From the NCBI RefSeq assembly GCF_014698935.1, contig NZ_JACVMN010000002.1:558001-622000 (forward strand): a DNA stretch of 64,000 bases, given 5' to 3'. Source of the DNA: Flagellimonas sp. S3867 (GTDB lineage: Bacteria > Bacteroidota > Bacteroidia > Flavobacteriales > Flavobacteriaceae). Below the pieces are notes generated by a model. It was not told where the DNA came from. It saw only the letters and a program-made list of their open reading frames with translations, and ran no database searches. Shown here in pieces: positions 1-10,856 of the stretch; the stretch's first letter is position 1; every line of letters begins with the position of its first letter. The position numbers were made by a program, and so were the translations under genes.

Positions 1-1
1 G

Positions 2-1120
2 TTTATAGTTTACAATCAGTTTTCTTATATGCAAAACCAGGATTTGGGATTTAAAGCGGACCAAAACTTGGTGATAAGCGCTCCTATCTATTCCGATTCT
101 ACCATGCAACATAAGATTACATCTTTCAAAAGGGAGTTGATGCAAAATCCAAAAATTGGAGGTGTAGCGTTATCGAATGAAATCCCAGGTAAACCCGTTT
201 CCTGGAGTAATTTAATTCGGAAACCCCAAGATCTTAAGGAAACAGCATCCGCAGCAAAATATGTGAGCGTTGACCATGACTTTTTTAAAACGTATGGTGT
301 TGCTTTGATTGCAGGAAGAGATTATAACAGGCAAGATGCCAATTTTTACAACGAGGAGGCCAACACCCAAAATTCGAAAACCAGTAGAGTAATCATTAAT
401 AGGTCCGCTGCTAAAATTTTAGGCTTTTCGGAACCAGAAGAGGCCATTAACAAGCGTATGATCTTTGAGTTAAGAACAGAGAGAAATGCAGAAATAATTG
501 GCGTGGTCGAAGATTATCACCAACAATCGCTTCAGAATGCATACGAACCAATGGTCTTTCTTTATTTTGACTATTACAACGCCGATTATATCACCATAAA
601 TATTCTTGGTGGAAACAATGTAAAGGAGGCTATATCTGACATAGAAGCTTCATACAAAAGTTTCTTTCCCAATGATCTGCTCAAACATTTCTTCGTTGAT
701 GAATATTTCAACAAGCAATATCAGGCGGATCTAAAATTTGGAACCATTTGTTTGCTCTTTTCTATTTTGGCCATTTTTATTGCAGCTCTTGGTCTTTTTG
801 GAATGGGATCCCATATGGCAATGCAAAAAATTAAGGAAATCAGTATGCGTAAAGTTTTGGGCGCCTCAGTTGGGCAAGCATTGATCATAATACCTAAAAA
901 ATTGTTGAGTCTGGTATTGATCTCAAGTGTTATTGCACTGCCCTTAATTTATTTTATTACCAAAAAATGGTTGGAGAATTATGCCTTTAAAATTGACATG
1001 GGGCTTTGGATGTTCCTTGTTCCGTTACTAGTGGTAATGCTCGTGGCTACATTGTCAATTTTGGCACAATCCCTAAAAGCTGCTTTGATCAATCCTGCTG
1101 AATCATTACGAACCGAATAA
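2..1120 (+). CDS. MacB/FtsX-type ABC transporter permease, C-terminal part (cut by window edge)
   Basis: The reading frame is open from base 2, so the gene starts left of the window. The methionine at base 29 is internal: the codons before it read FIVYNQFSY, the usual sequence after the fifth membrane segment of these permeases. The visible part is the second extracytoplasmic domain (to about residue 240) and three C-terminal membrane segments with the FtsX signature KEISMRKVLGAS near base 840. The protein ends in NPAESLRTE, like the four permeases that follow, so it is the first visible member of a tandem paralogous array. Family knowledge: such permeases pair with a LolD/MacB-like ATPase and do mechanical work or export at the inner membrane. 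The substrate is unknown. Confidence 0.9.
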   Translation, partial: FIVYNQFSYMQNQDLGFKADQNLVISAPIYSDSTMQHKITSFKRELMQNPKIGGVALSNEIPGKPVSWSNLIRKPQDLKETASAAKYVSVDHDFFKTYGVALIAGRDYNRQDANFYNEEANTQNSKTSRVIINRSAAKILGFSEPEEAINKRMIFELRTERNAEIIGVVEDYHQQSLQNAYEPMVFLYFDYYNADYITINILGGNNVKEAISDIEASYKSFFPNDLLKHFFVDEYFNKQYQADLKFGTICLLFSILAIFIAALGLFGMGSHMAMQKIKEISMRKVLGASVGQALIIIPKKLLSLVLISSVIALPLIYFITKKWLENYAFKIDMGLWMFLVPLLVVMLVATLSILAQSLKAALINPAESLRTE

Positions 1121-1165
1121 TCAATCCTGCGCTGAACTTGTTTCAGCATCAAAAAACGAAGAATC

Positions 1166-3565
1166 ATGCTAAAGAACTATATCAAAATTGCCTGGAGAAA
1201 CCTCACAAAAAATAAGAGCTATACCATAATCAATATTGGTGGACTTGCATTAGGGATGGCGGTAGCGCTGATCATCGGGCTTTGGATTCAAGATGAACTT
1301 TCGCACGACGATTATTTTGAAAAGAAGGATGAGATTGCCCAGGTAATGCAATCCCAAACTTTTAATAATCTTACGGGAACTGGTCCTGCAATTCCACGCC
1401 CTTTGGAAATGGCTTTCCGAGAAAGCTATATGGATAATTTCAAACACTTGGCAATGTCTTCTTGGACCAATTCCCAGTACCTAAAATATAAGGATAACAG
1501 CATTTCCAGAGATGGCAACTTTATACAGAAAGATGCTCCAGAAATGCTGGACTTAAAAATTCTGAGCGGGGAAAAAGATGGGCTTAGGGAACTAAACTCC
1601 ATTATGCTTGCGGAAAAAACAGCACAGGCATTATTTGGTAGTGAAGATCCCATTGGTAAGGTCATCAAAGTAAATAGCCAATATGATATGATGGTGACAG
1701 CTGTCTATGAGGATATCCCTTTTAATACTTCCTTTTATGACGCCCATTTTCTTATGCCTTGGGAAAAGTATGTAACCACTCAGGAGTGGGTTAATAACGC
1801 TGAGGATCAGTGGGGGAACAACTCCTTTCAGATGTTTGTTCAAATTGCCGAAAACACTTCCATGGAAAAAATTACGGCAGCCATAAAAGATGTAAAAAAG
1901 AACTTGAACGAAGATACCGAGGAATTTAATCCTCAATTATTCCTTCTTCCAATGAAGGATTGGTATTTACGGTCAAAATTTGAGAACGGGAAACGAGTTG
2001 GAGGCAGAATAAAATATGTTTGGCTGTTTGGGATTATTGGTGCATTTGTATTGCTTTTGGCTTGTATTAATTTTATGAACCTTAGTACAGCTAGATCGGA
2101 AAAAAGAGCTAAAGAAGTAGGAATTAGGAAATCAATAGGTTCACAAAGAAAGCAATTGATCAATCAGTTTTTGAGTGAATCTTTCCTTGTCGTTTTATTT
2201 GCTTTTACCATTGCTGTTTTTGTTGTTTTGTTGTCATTAAATGGCTTTAACGAATTAGCTCGCAAAGAAATCGAGTTTCCCTGGAGCAATCTTTCTTTTT
2301 GGCTCATGTCGCTTGTCTTCATATTACTGACCGCATTACTGGCAGGTAGCTATCCGGCCCTATATCTTTCTTCTTTTAGACCTGTTGATGTGTTAAAAGG
2401 CACTTTTAAGGCCGGAAAACATGCAGGAACTCCAAGAAAAATTCTAGTAGTTTTTCAATTTACAGTGTCTGTGGCCTTTATCATCGGAACTGTAATTGTA
2501 ATGCAGCAGATAAATCATGCTAAAAACCGACCTATTGGTTATGACAGAGCAGGCTTAGTTCAAATTCCCACTTTCAGCCAAGATTTTTCAGGTAAATACG
2601 ATTTGATTCGAAGTGAGTTTTTAGGTTCCGGCGCAGCCATTGAAATGTCAACCTCTAGCAGTCCAACCACTCGAATCTGGTCCAACAGAAGTGGCTTTAT
2701 TTGGGATGGGAAACCGGAAGGGTTCCAAGAAGATTTGGCTTGGACGGCAGTTTCCACCGAATATGCTAAGTCTTTAAACCTAAAAATAGTGGCCGGAAGG
2801 GATTTTTCCAGGGAATTCGCCTCAGATTCCAATGCGGTGTTGTTAAATGAAACAGCGGTGAAATATATGGGCATAATAGACCCGGTCGGAAAATTTATCA
2901 AAGATGATTCTGATGAAGATCCTGAGGAGCCGCTCAAAATAATTGGAGTGGTTCAAGATATGATCGCACAATCACCTTATGAACCCGTAAAGCAAGGAAT
3001 GTATGTTTTTGATAAATACGAAAACGCGAGTTATTACAATCTTCGGTTGAATCCCAAACAAAGTGCCCAGCAGAACATTGCAATTATAGAAAGGGTATTT
3101 AAAGAGCACTTTCCGAATATTCCATTTCAGTACGATTTTGTGGATGAACAATACGGCAAAAAATTTGCCGCCGAAGAAAGGATCGGTAGGTTGTCAGGAA
3201 TTTTCACGGCGCTCGCCATACTGATAAGCTGTCTTGGACTCTTTGGACTTACCTCATTTGTTGCGGAACAACGCACCAAAGAAATTGGCGTTAGAAAAGT
3301 ATTGGGTGCCTCTGTATTCAATGTTTGGAATATGCTTTCCAAAGATTTTCTGAAGCTCGTTGTTGTCTCTTGTTTTATCGCAGTTCCTATTGCATATTAT
3401 GTTATGAATGGTTGGCTCCAAGAATACCCATATCGGGTAATTCTTGAATGGTGGATCTTTGCCCTTGCAATGATCGGTGCCATGTTGGTTACCGTAGTTA
3501 CCGTGAGTTTCCAAGCTATAAGAGCGGCCAAGACCAATCCGGTAAAAAGTCTTCGAACGGAGTAA
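1166..3565 (+). CDS. MacB/FtsX-type ABC transporter permease (2nd of array)
   Basis: This 799-residue protein has the full double-FtsX layout. TM1 lies at about residues 20-42 and is followed by a MacB-like extracytoplasmic domain. A three-TM FtsX block sits at about 285-410 (AKEVGIRKSIGSQ), then another TM near 430, a second soluble domain, and a last three-TM block with QRTKEIGVRKVLGAS near 700. The start fits the family N-terminus MLKNYIKIAWRN. It lies 45 bp after the first permease and 17 bp before the next, consistent with one transcript. It has no ATPase domain, so it needs the ATPase at 10.86 kb or one elsewhere. The substrate cannot be read from the sequence. Confidence 0.93.
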   Translation: MLKNYIKIAWRNLTKNKSYTIINIGGLALGMAVALIIGLWIQDELSHDDYFEKKDEIAQVMQSQTFNNLTGTGPAIPRPLEMAFRESYMDNFKHLAMSSWTNSQYLKYKDNSISRDGNFIQKDAPEMLDLKILSGEKDGLRELNSIMLAEKTAQALFGSEDPIGKVIKVNSQYDMMVTAVYEDIPFNTSFYDAHFLMPWEKYVTTQEWVNNAEDQWGNNSFQMFVQIAENTSMEKITAAIKDVKKNLNEDTEEFNPQLFLLPMKDWYLRSKFENGKRVGGRIKYVWLFGIIGAFVLLLACINFMNLSTARSEKRAKEVGIRKSIGSQRKQLINQFLSESFLVVLFAFTIAVFVVLLSLNGFNELARKEIEFPWSNLSFWLMSLVFILLTALLAGSYPALYLSSFRPVDVLKGTFKAGKHAGTPRKILVVFQFTVSVAFIIGTVIVMQQINHAKNRPIGYDRAGLVQIPTFSQDFSGKYDLIRSEFLGSGAAIEMSTSSSPTTRIWSNRSGFIWDGKPEGFQEDLAWTAVSTEYAKSLNLKIVAGRDFSREFASDSNAVLLNETAVKYMGIIDPVGKFIKDDSDEDPEEPLKIIGVVQDMIAQSPYEPVKQGMYVFDKYENASYYNLRLNPKQSAQQNIAIIERVFKEHFPNIPFQYDFVDEQYGKKFAAEERIGRLSGIFTALAILISCLGLFGLTSFVAEQRTKEIGVRKVLGASVFNVWNMLSKDFLKLVVVSCFIAVPIAYYVMNGWLQEYPYRVILEWWIFALAMIGAMLVTVVTVSFQAIRAAKTNPVKSLRTE

Positions 3566-3582
3566 TCTAAACCGAAAGAACA

Positions 3583-6003
3583 ATGCTTAATCTATTTTTA
3601 AAAATCGCCACAAGATACTTGCTCAAAAACAAGCTGTATTCCTTTATCAACATTTTTGGTCTGGCCATTGGCATTGCCTCTTTCGTATTGATTATGCTCT
3701 ATGTAAATTATGAGAAAAGCTATGACAAATTCGATGGTTCCGAAAATGTGTATCGGGTCTTTATGGATTATTTAGAAGGAGGTGAGTATGTTCCTGGGGA
3801 TGCTAATGCATATATAGTAAGTGGCCCTACGTTAAAGGAGGAATTTCCTGAAATTGAGAGTTTTGTGCGGTTCAGACGAATTCGGAATTTAGTGGTAATG
3901 CACAATAATACCCCTTATGACGGTATTGTTGGGTCTTTGGCAGATTCCGAATACTTTGATGTTTTTGATCGCGGTTTGGTCAAAGGTGATCAAAGAACTG
4001 CGCTTAATGAGCCCTATTCTGTAGTGTTAAGTACAGCCATAGCACAAAAATTGTTTGGTGATGGAAATCCAATTGGACAGTCCATTAAAATTGCAGGTGA
4101 TGATTCGGTGACTTTTACAATCACTGGAGTCATGGACAATTCCAATCGAAATACCCACATTAAAAATGATTTGCTTGTTTCCTTTAAAACATTTCACACT
4201 TGGAAAATATTTGAGAACGATTGGAAGTTCACTTGGAATCAAAATGAATACTACACTTACATAAAAGTTGCACCAAATACAGATGCAAAGTTGCTTAATC
4301 AAAAAGTAATGGCGTTTGTTCCTGAAGGGTTCGAGTTTAAGGAAAAGCACCATATGGAACCAATTGAAGACATTCACCTGCATTCTAATAAGCCTTATGA
4401 AGCTGAGGCAAATGGTAGTGCCAGTAGCGTAAAACTCCTAGCGATTATTGCTTTTATCACACTCGTTTTAAGTTGGATAAACTATATGAACCTATCCACC
4501 AGTAAATCCTTGGAGCGGGCTAAGGAAATTGGTATTCGTAAAGTAGTCGGAGCTAGAAGGCCTCAATTGATATGGCAATTTTTGTTGGAATCCGCTTTAA
4601 TCAATTGCATAGCAATAATCTTGGCAATTATGGCTGTCTATATTTTGCTTCCCAGTTTTAATCGATTTATTGGGCAAAACTTAAGTTTTGCCACTGTGCC
4701 GCTAAAATCTCTAGCACCCTATTTTTTCATTTTGATAGCTGGAGTTTCCTTGGCTGCTTTTTACCCCGCGTTTGTATTGAGTAAATACAACCCGACCAAA
4801 GTTTTGAAAGGAAAGGTACAGACATCAAAAAACAGTCTCGATTTTAGAAAAGGCCTTATCGTTTGCCAATTTATAGCAACCATTGTGCTGCTAGTCGGCA
4901 CCTTTGTGGCCAACAAGCAGATTAACTATTTAAAAAACCGGCCAATTGGTGCCGACCTCAATCAGGTAATAGCCTTGAATGGTCAGGTGTTAGACCGTGC
5001 ATACGACTCCATATTCTATCAAGATTTTGACGTTCTGTTGGAGGAGATGAAAAGAAATCCATATATAGCGGATGCTACTAGTGCCCGCACTTATCCTGGC
5101 GATAATTTTTCCAACATGAATTCCAACCTCGGACTTACTTTTCCTGATGGACACACCGATGAAACACATATTTGGTATAACTATGGAGCTAGGCCTGATT
5201 ATTTTAATTTGATGGGAATGAATTTTGTAGCAGGGGATACATTTCTGCAAACCACTGAAAAACGGAGTAACAATGTAGTGGTCAATGAAGAAATGGCTCG
5301 TTTTATGGGTATTATAGATATGGATGCCCTTGTTGGCAAAACCATTAAATTTTGGGGACAGGATTGGACCGTAAGTGGCATAGTTAAAGATTACAATCAT
5401 CTTGGTATGAAGTCTGCTGTGGTTCCCACTATAATCAGGCACGATAGAAACACTCAGAATGTTCTTATAAAATTGGATGAAAAAGCCATTACCATGACTG
5501 GAGTGGATAAGGCTCTGGGCAAACTAGAACGTATTTGGCATCAGGTTTTTCCGGTTAGCACTTATAATTACACGTTTCTAGATCAGAAGTTCGAAGCACT
5601 GTTCAACGAGGACCGAAAGTTCGCTAAGGCTTTTCAGATATTTACCCTATTGGCCATCCTAATTGCCTCATTGGGGCTATTTGGATTGACCTCATACACC
5701 TGCATACAACGAAAAAAAGAAATTGGAGTTAGAAAAGTCAATGGAGCAACCATAACACAAATCTTGCAATTGCTGAATCAAGATTTTATAAAATGGGTAG
5801 GGCTGGCGTTTGTTGTTGCCATTCCTATTTCTTGGTTTGCAATGCACACATGGTTGGAGGGCTTTGCCTATAAAACAACTATAAGTTGGTGGGTTTTTGC
5901 TTTGGCAGGTTTCACTGCCCTTGCTATAGCACTACTAACAGTAAGTTGGCAGAGTTTTAAAGCCGCTACCACAAACCCTGTTGAATCGCTTAGAGATGAA
6001 TAA
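3583..6003 (+). CDS. MacB/FtsX-type ABC transporter permease (3rd of array)
   Basis: This 806-residue paralogue has the same order of parts: TM1 at about 20-40, MacB-like domain, FtsX block (ERAKEIGIRKVVGAR near residue 310), central TM, second soluble domain, and C-terminal FtsX block (RKKEIGVRKVNGAT near 712). It ends in NPVESLRDE. The C-terminal third closely matches the next permease, including the shared stretch ISWWVFALAGFTALAIALLT and its counterpart there, so these two are probably the most recent duplicates. The spacer to the next gene is 20 bp. The role is inferred from family only: an inner-membrane permease subunit of an ABC machine. Confidence 0.93.
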   Translation: MLNLFLKIATRYLLKNKLYSFINIFGLAIGIASFVLIMLYVNYEKSYDKFDGSENVYRVFMDYLEGGEYVPGDANAYIVSGPTLKEEFPEIESFVRFRRIRNLVVMHNNTPYDGIVGSLADSEYFDVFDRGLVKGDQRTALNEPYSVVLSTAIAQKLFGDGNPIGQSIKIAGDDSVTFTITGVMDNSNRNTHIKNDLLVSFKTFHTWKIFENDWKFTWNQNEYYTYIKVAPNTDAKLLNQKVMAFVPEGFEFKEKHHMEPIEDIHLHSNKPYEAEANGSASSVKLLAIIAFITLVLSWINYMNLSTSKSLERAKEIGIRKVVGARRPQLIWQFLLESALINCIAIILAIMAVYILLPSFNRFIGQNLSFATVPLKSLAPYFFILIAGVSLAAFYPAFVLSKYNPTKVLKGKVQTSKNSLDFRKGLIVCQFIATIVLLVGTFVANKQINYLKNRPIGADLNQVIALNGQVLDRAYDSIFYQDFDVLLEEMKRNPYIADATSARTYPGDNFSNMNSNLGLTFPDGHTDETHIWYNYGARPDYFNLMGMNFVAGDTFLQTTEKRSNNVVVNEEMARFMGIIDMDALVGKTIKFWGQDWTVSGIVKDYNHLGMKSAVVPTIIRHDRNTQNVLIKLDEKAITMTGVDKALGKLERIWHQVFPVSTYNYTFLDQKFEALFNEDRKFAKAFQIFTLLAILIASLGLFGLTSYTCIQRKKEIGVRKVNGATITQILQLLNQDFIKWVGLAFVVAIPISWFAMHTWLEGFAYKTTISWWVFALAGFTALAIALLTVSWQSFKAATTNPVESLRDE

Positions 6004-6023
6004 GAGATTAAAAAAGAATCGCT

Positions 6024-8405
6024 ATGCTTAAACACAACATATTGTTATTCTTACGAAACATTAAAAAAAACAAGGGAACATTCGTAATCAACACCTTGGG
6101 TTTGGGTATTGGCATTGCTTCTTTTTTAGTCCTATCCTTATATGTATACAAGGATGTCACCTACAACAGTTTCAATGAGAATTTGGCTAATATCTATAGG
6201 GTCCAGGAAAGGTATGAAGGTGGTGATGGGATTCAGACCAAAGGTCTGGTACTGCCCAAAATCATGGAGGAAATACCGGAAGTAACCAATGGAACACGAA
6301 TTTTTGATTGGGATGGTTATAGGTTAAGCCATAACAATATAGCCTTCTACGAAAATATTTTTTATGTAGACAATGGCTTCTTTTCCATATTTAACTTCCC
6401 TTTTTTAGAAGGTTCCGCCAAAGGGGTTCTAGATGAAAAATACAGCGTGGTTATAAGCAAGCCATTGGCAGAAAAGTACTTTGGTACTACTTCCGCGGTG
6501 GGTAAACAATTTCAAGTAGGTTTTGATGATGTTTTTATGACCGTAAAAGGCGTTGTTGACATTCCCGAAAATTCATCTGTACAATTTGATATTGTTGCTT
6601 CCTATAAAACAGGGGAAGAACTCTCACCCTGGATCATCGACGTACATGATTGGTACAACACATTTTCTGAAACTTACGTTGTCCTACAAGAAGGTATTCG
6701 ACCAAAAAACATCCAAGATAAACTTCAAAAAATTGTAGCAGAAAATTTTCTTCCCGTAGGAAAAAATACGGCAAAGCTTCATCTATTGCCTTTTGCAGAC
6801 TATCACGCAACTATTGAATCCAATCAAACATTGATTATTATATTAGGGCTGATAGCATTGGGGATTATGGGTATTGCCCTTGTCAACTTCATCAATCTTT
6901 CCATTACAAATGCGCTTTCGAGAACAAGGGAAATAGGTGTAAAAAAAGTTCATGGGGCCAATAAAAATTCGCTGTTCAAACAAATCCTGACAGAGTCAAT
7001 GCTGGTAAGTCTAGTTGCTCTGCTTTTTGGGATAGTACTCATGCATTTCCTACTACTACCATCCTTCAATACAATATTTGAGACCACTCTGATCTTTAAG
7101 TCATCAGAATTGACCTTTTTGATAATCGTATTGGTATCCATATGGTTAATCGTTGGTCTGGTTTCGGCTTTTGTTCCTTTCTTAATTTGGGCACGGGGAA
7201 AACTTATTGAAAATCTGCAAGGAAAAGTGCTTTCAAAAAACAAACCTTCATTCGCCAAATATTCATCCATAGTTATTCAATTTGTTATTGCCATTGTCTT
7301 GATTTCTGGAACTTTTTTGATACAAAAACAAGTCAATTTTATGATTGAAAAGGACCCAAATTTTGACAAAGAAAATGTTATTATCGCCCAAACAGATTAT
7401 TGGCAGTTCAAGGACCTGGAAGCTGCCTCTAAAAATCTTCATATCCTTTCAAAGGAAATAGAAGCAAGTCCTTATGTAACATCAATTGGTTTTACGGGGA
7501 GCATTCCAGGGGATTATGATGAAAACTACAATTCATTTTATCCTGAAGGCAAAAGTGAGCTATCAATAATAAGCTTAAGAAAGTCCTACGTTGGTGAAAA
7601 TTATCTTAAAACTCTCGGTATCCCAATTTTGAGCGGCCAAGGTTTTGATAAAAATTCTACATCACTGGAAAATACTGTGGTTTTAAACAAAACTGCCATG
7701 GACAAACTTGGTTTTAAAAGAGCGGAAGGACAAATTATCCGTGAAGGGTCCGCCAGTGGAAAACAGTATAAAATCATTGGTGTCATAGATGACTTCAGTT
7801 ACCAAGGCGCACAACACAATAATCAACCATTGGCACATTTTTACTCTACCCAGAATAATCTTACGGATTGGGACTATTTAACAATTAAGACAGAAAAAGG
7901 AGCAAGCCTCCAAGTGCTCAATCTACTCCAAGAAAAGTGGAAGACGCTACTACCAGATGCTACCTTGACCTACTTCTTTTCTGATAACAAGCTTAATGCG
8001 TATTACAAAGAATACGAACGAGTAAACAAACTGATTACCTGGTTCTCCATTTTGGCAATAATTCTTTCTTGTATTGGCCTTTTTGCACTTTCGGCATACG
8101 CTATGGCCAAAAGAACCAAAGAAATAGGTATACGTAAAGTAAATGGTGCAACAATTGGTCAAATTATGACCCTGTTGAATACCGCTTTTATAAAATGGGT
8201 GCTTATTGCTTTTTTAATAGCAGTTCCAATTTCATGGTTTTCCATGACCAGATGGTTGGAAGGCTTTGCACACAAAACTTCAATAAGCTGGTGGGTGTTT
8301 GGAGTTGGAGGTTTTACAACTATGGTAATTGCATTGGCAACTGTGAGCTGGCAAAGCTTTAAAGCTGCTATGGCAAATCCAGTTGACGTTCTAAGGGACG
8401 AGTAA
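6024..8405 (+). CDS. MacB/FtsX-type ABC transporter permease (4th of array)
   Basis: This 793-residue paralogue starts MLKHNILLFLRN and ends NPVDVLRDE. The N-terminal TM (about 20-40), MacB-like domain, FtsX block with TREIGVKKVHGAN near residue 305, and C-terminal block with RTKEIGIRKVNGAT near 700 are all present. The soluble domains have diverged from those of its neighbours while the membrane blocks are conserved, the usual pattern when the extracytoplasmic part sets the partner or substrate. It is collinear with the array, 41 bp before the preferred start of the next gene. Confidence 0.92.
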   Translation: MLKHNILLFLRNIKKNKGTFVINTLGLGIGIASFLVLSLYVYKDVTYNSFNENLANIYRVQERYEGGDGIQTKGLVLPKIMEEIPEVTNGTRIFDWDGYRLSHNNIAFYENIFYVDNGFFSIFNFPFLEGSAKGVLDEKYSVVISKPLAEKYFGTTSAVGKQFQVGFDDVFMTVKGVVDIPENSSVQFDIVASYKTGEELSPWIIDVHDWYNTFSETYVVLQEGIRPKNIQDKLQKIVAENFLPVGKNTAKLHLLPFADYHATIESNQTLIIILGLIALGIMGIALVNFINLSITNALSRTREIGVKKVHGANKNSLFKQILTESMLVSLVALLFGIVLMHFLLLPSFNTIFETTLIFKSSELTFLIIVLVSIWLIVGLVSAFVPFLIWARGKLIENLQGKVLSKNKPSFAKYSSIVIQFVIAIVLISGTFLIQKQVNFMIEKDPNFDKENVIIAQTDYWQFKDLEAASKNLHILSKEIEASPYVTSIGFTGSIPGDYDENYNSFYPEGKSELSIISLRKSYVGENYLKTLGIPILSGQGFDKNSTSLENTVVLNKTAMDKLGFKRAEGQIIREGSASGKQYKIIGVIDDFSYQGAQHNNQPLAHFYSTQNNLTDWDYLTIKTEKGASLQVLNLLQEKWKTLLPDATLTYFFSDNKLNAYYKEYERVNKLITWFSILAIILSCIGLFALSAYAMAKRTKEIGIRKVNGATIGQIMTLLNTAFIKWVLIAFLIAVPISWFSMTRWLEGFAHKTSISWWVFGVGGFTTMVIALATVSWQSFKAAMANPVDVLRDE

Positions 8406-8446
8406 TCCCGGCAATGATCGGGACATCAATCAAAAAATCAGAAATC

Positions 8447-10801
8447 ATGTTAAAACACAACATCAAACTTTTTTTTAGGAGCATCAAAAGAAATGTAAGC
8501 TCTTTTTTGATCAATATTATTGGGTTGTCAACAGGATTGGCCTGTGCAATGTTCATTGCTCTTTGGGTAAGTGATGAGTTAGGAGTAGATAAATTTCATG
8601 AAAATCATGATCGTATTTATCAAGTAGCCGAAAATGTTGAGTTCAGCGATGGCATTCAAACAATGGTTGAATCTTCAGCCCCAATGGCCGAGTTTTTGGT
8701 GGCCCAAATGCCCGAAGTGGAATACGCATCGGCGGTGATTCTTCCCGGTTGGTTTGGCAAGCACACCTTATCGGTGGGTGATAATACACTCAAAGCTCAG
8801 GGGCAGCTCGTAAGTAAGGACTACTTCAATATATTTTCCTATGAGTTGATTCAAGGTGATAAGAACAAAATAATTGCCGATCCAAATGCTATCGTTATTT
8901 CCAAAGATTTGGCAATTAAGCTGTTTGGTACTACCAACAATGTTGTTGGTAAATCCATCCAGTATGAAAAAGACCGTCAATTTCAAGTTTCCGGAATTTT
9001 TAAAGGTGCTCCTTCCAATTCAACGGTTCAATTCGATTTTGCATTATCAGATAAGGCATATACTGATGAAGCCCCTTGGAACTCAATCAATACAGATACA
9101 TGGAATAGTACGGGTCCTCAGGTATATGTGTTGTTGAAAGAGGGAGCCGATATAGAAGCGCTTAACTCCAAGGTAGCAAAAATCAGAAAAGAAAGAAATG
9201 AAAATGACCTCAGAACATCTGTCTTGATTCCATTTTCAGAGCATTATCTACATGGTACCTATAAAAACGGAAAACAGGTTGGGGGTCGGATAGAATATGT
9301 TGAGTTATTCTCAATGATAGCGATTTTGATTTTGATTATCGCATGCATCAATTTCATGAACTTGTCTACCGCAAGGGCATCAAAAAGATTAAAAGAGATA
9401 GGTGTAAAGAAAGCTGTTGGAGCTAAACGAAAAACGTTCCTGTTTCAGTTTCTTGGTGAGTCTGTTTTAATGTCGATTATGTCATTATTTGTTGCCCTTT
9501 TTATGGTAGCCTTGCTTCTTCCCCGATTTAATACTATTGTAGGGAAACAATTAGCATTATCGTTTGATTTTAATCTTGTTGTATTAACACTGGGCATCAC
9601 CATAGTTACAGGCCTTTTGGCAGGTAGTTACCCCGCCATTTATCTTTCAGGATTCAATGCGGTTGCCGTCCTAAAGGGTAAACTTAATAGGTCTGTAGGG
9701 GAATTATGGACCAGAAAAGGATTGGTCGTTGTGCAGTTTGCCCTCTCCATCATTTTGATTGTTTCCGTTATTGTAGTCTACAATCAAATCCAATTTGCCC
9801 AAAACCAGAACTTAGGGTATAGCAAGGATAACATTGTCTATTTTAAGGCAGAAGGTAAGATTAAGGAACAATTGCCAACATTTTTAGCCGAACTGAAAAA
9901 ATTACCCGGAATTAAAAATGCATCGGGCACTACCCATAGCATGATTGGACACAACTGGAGTACTTCTTTGGAATGGGAAGGAATGGATCCAGAAAATGAG
10001 ATAGGCTTTCAGATTGTAGGTGTGGATTACGACTTTATTGAAACAATGGATATGCAAATAGTGGCTGGTCGTGGTTTTAATAGAGCTTATGGGGATAGTG
10101 TAGGAGTGATATTTAACGAAACTGCGATAAAAGCCATGGGGCTAGAAGATCCTATTGGTAAAATTGTAGAGCAAAGGATAGAAATAGTCGGAGTTGTTAA
10201 GGATTTTCATTTTAAATCGTTGCATGATAAAGTAGAACCTTTGTTCATGGCCATTATGCCACAAATAAACAAAGTAATGGTTCGAATTGAGGCAGGAAAA
10301 GAGAGAGATGCTATTGAAGAAATTAATGGGCTTTATCAGGCCTTTAATCCAGGGTTTCAATTCGAATACGAGTTTTTGGACGACAACTATAAAGCTCTTT
10401 ATGCATCGGAACAGCGTGTCGCAACCCTATCAAAATATTTTGCGGGAATGGCCATCTTGATTTCTTGTTTGGGTCTTTTTGGTTTGGCCATGTTTACTGC
10501 CGAACGAAGAAAAAAAGAAATCAGTGTTCGAAAAGTTCTTGGACAAACTGTTGCAGAGGTTACGGTTATGCTTTCAAGTGATTTTGCCAAATTGGTGTTG
10601 GTTGCTATTCTAATTGCCCTACCCATTGCCTATCTAGTGGCAAATAATTGGCTTTCAGGTTTTGCCTATCATATTCCCCTAAAAGTTTGGTATTTTCTAG
10701 CTGCCGGGGCGACAGCCTTATTGGTGGCAATGTTAACCGTGGGGAGCCAAGCAATACAAGCGGCAAACAGAAACCCAGTAGATGGGTTGCGGGAGGAGTA
10801 A
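8447..10801 (+). CDS. MacB/FtsX-type ABC transporter permease (5th of array)
   Basis: I place the start at the ATG at 8447 (MLKHNIKLFFRSIKRN, 784 residues) because it matches the N-termini of the preceding permeases; an ATG at 8414 would add eleven unrelated residues. The double-FtsX layout is complete, with RLKEIGVKKAVGAK near residue 310 and RKKEISVRKVLGQT near 690. It ends NPVDGLREE. It resembles the second permease (1166-3565) more than the third and fourth, for example in the IACINFMNLSTAR stretch. It is the last permease before the ATPase gene, with a 55-bp gap. Confidence 0.92.
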   Translation: MLKHNIKLFFRSIKRNVSSFLINIIGLSTGLACAMFIALWVSDELGVDKFHENHDRIYQVAENVEFSDGIQTMVESSAPMAEFLVAQMPEVEYASAVILPGWFGKHTLSVGDNTLKAQGQLVSKDYFNIFSYELIQGDKNKIIADPNAIVISKDLAIKLFGTTNNVVGKSIQYEKDRQFQVSGIFKGAPSNSTVQFDFALSDKAYTDEAPWNSINTDTWNSTGPQVYVLLKEGADIEALNSKVAKIRKERNENDLRTSVLIPFSEHYLHGTYKNGKQVGGRIEYVELFSMIAILILIIACINFMNLSTARASKRLKEIGVKKAVGAKRKTFLFQFLGESVLMSIMSLFVALFMVALLLPRFNTIVGKQLALSFDFNLVVLTLGITIVTGLLAGSYPAIYLSGFNAVAVLKGKLNRSVGELWTRKGLVVVQFALSIILIVSVIVVYNQIQFAQNQNLGYSKDNIVYFKAEGKIKEQLPTFLAELKKLPGIKNASGTTHSMIGHNWSTSLEWEGMDPENEIGFQIVGVDYDFIETMDMQIVAGRGFNRAYGDSVGVIFNETAIKAMGLEDPIGKIVEQRIEIVGVVKDFHFKSLHDKVEPLFMAIMPQINKVMVRIEAGKERDAIEEINGLYQAFNPGFQFEYEFLDDNYKALYASEQRVATLSKYFAGMAILISCLGLFGLAMFTAERRKKEISVRKVLGQTVAEVTVMLSSDFAKLVLVAILIALPIAYLVANNWLSGFAYHIPLKVWYFLAAGATALLVAMLTVGSQAIQAANRNPVDGLREE

Positions 10802-10856
10802 TCCTATATCCTAAAAAGATAATAAAAATTAATACTTGTTACTAAATACTAAAATA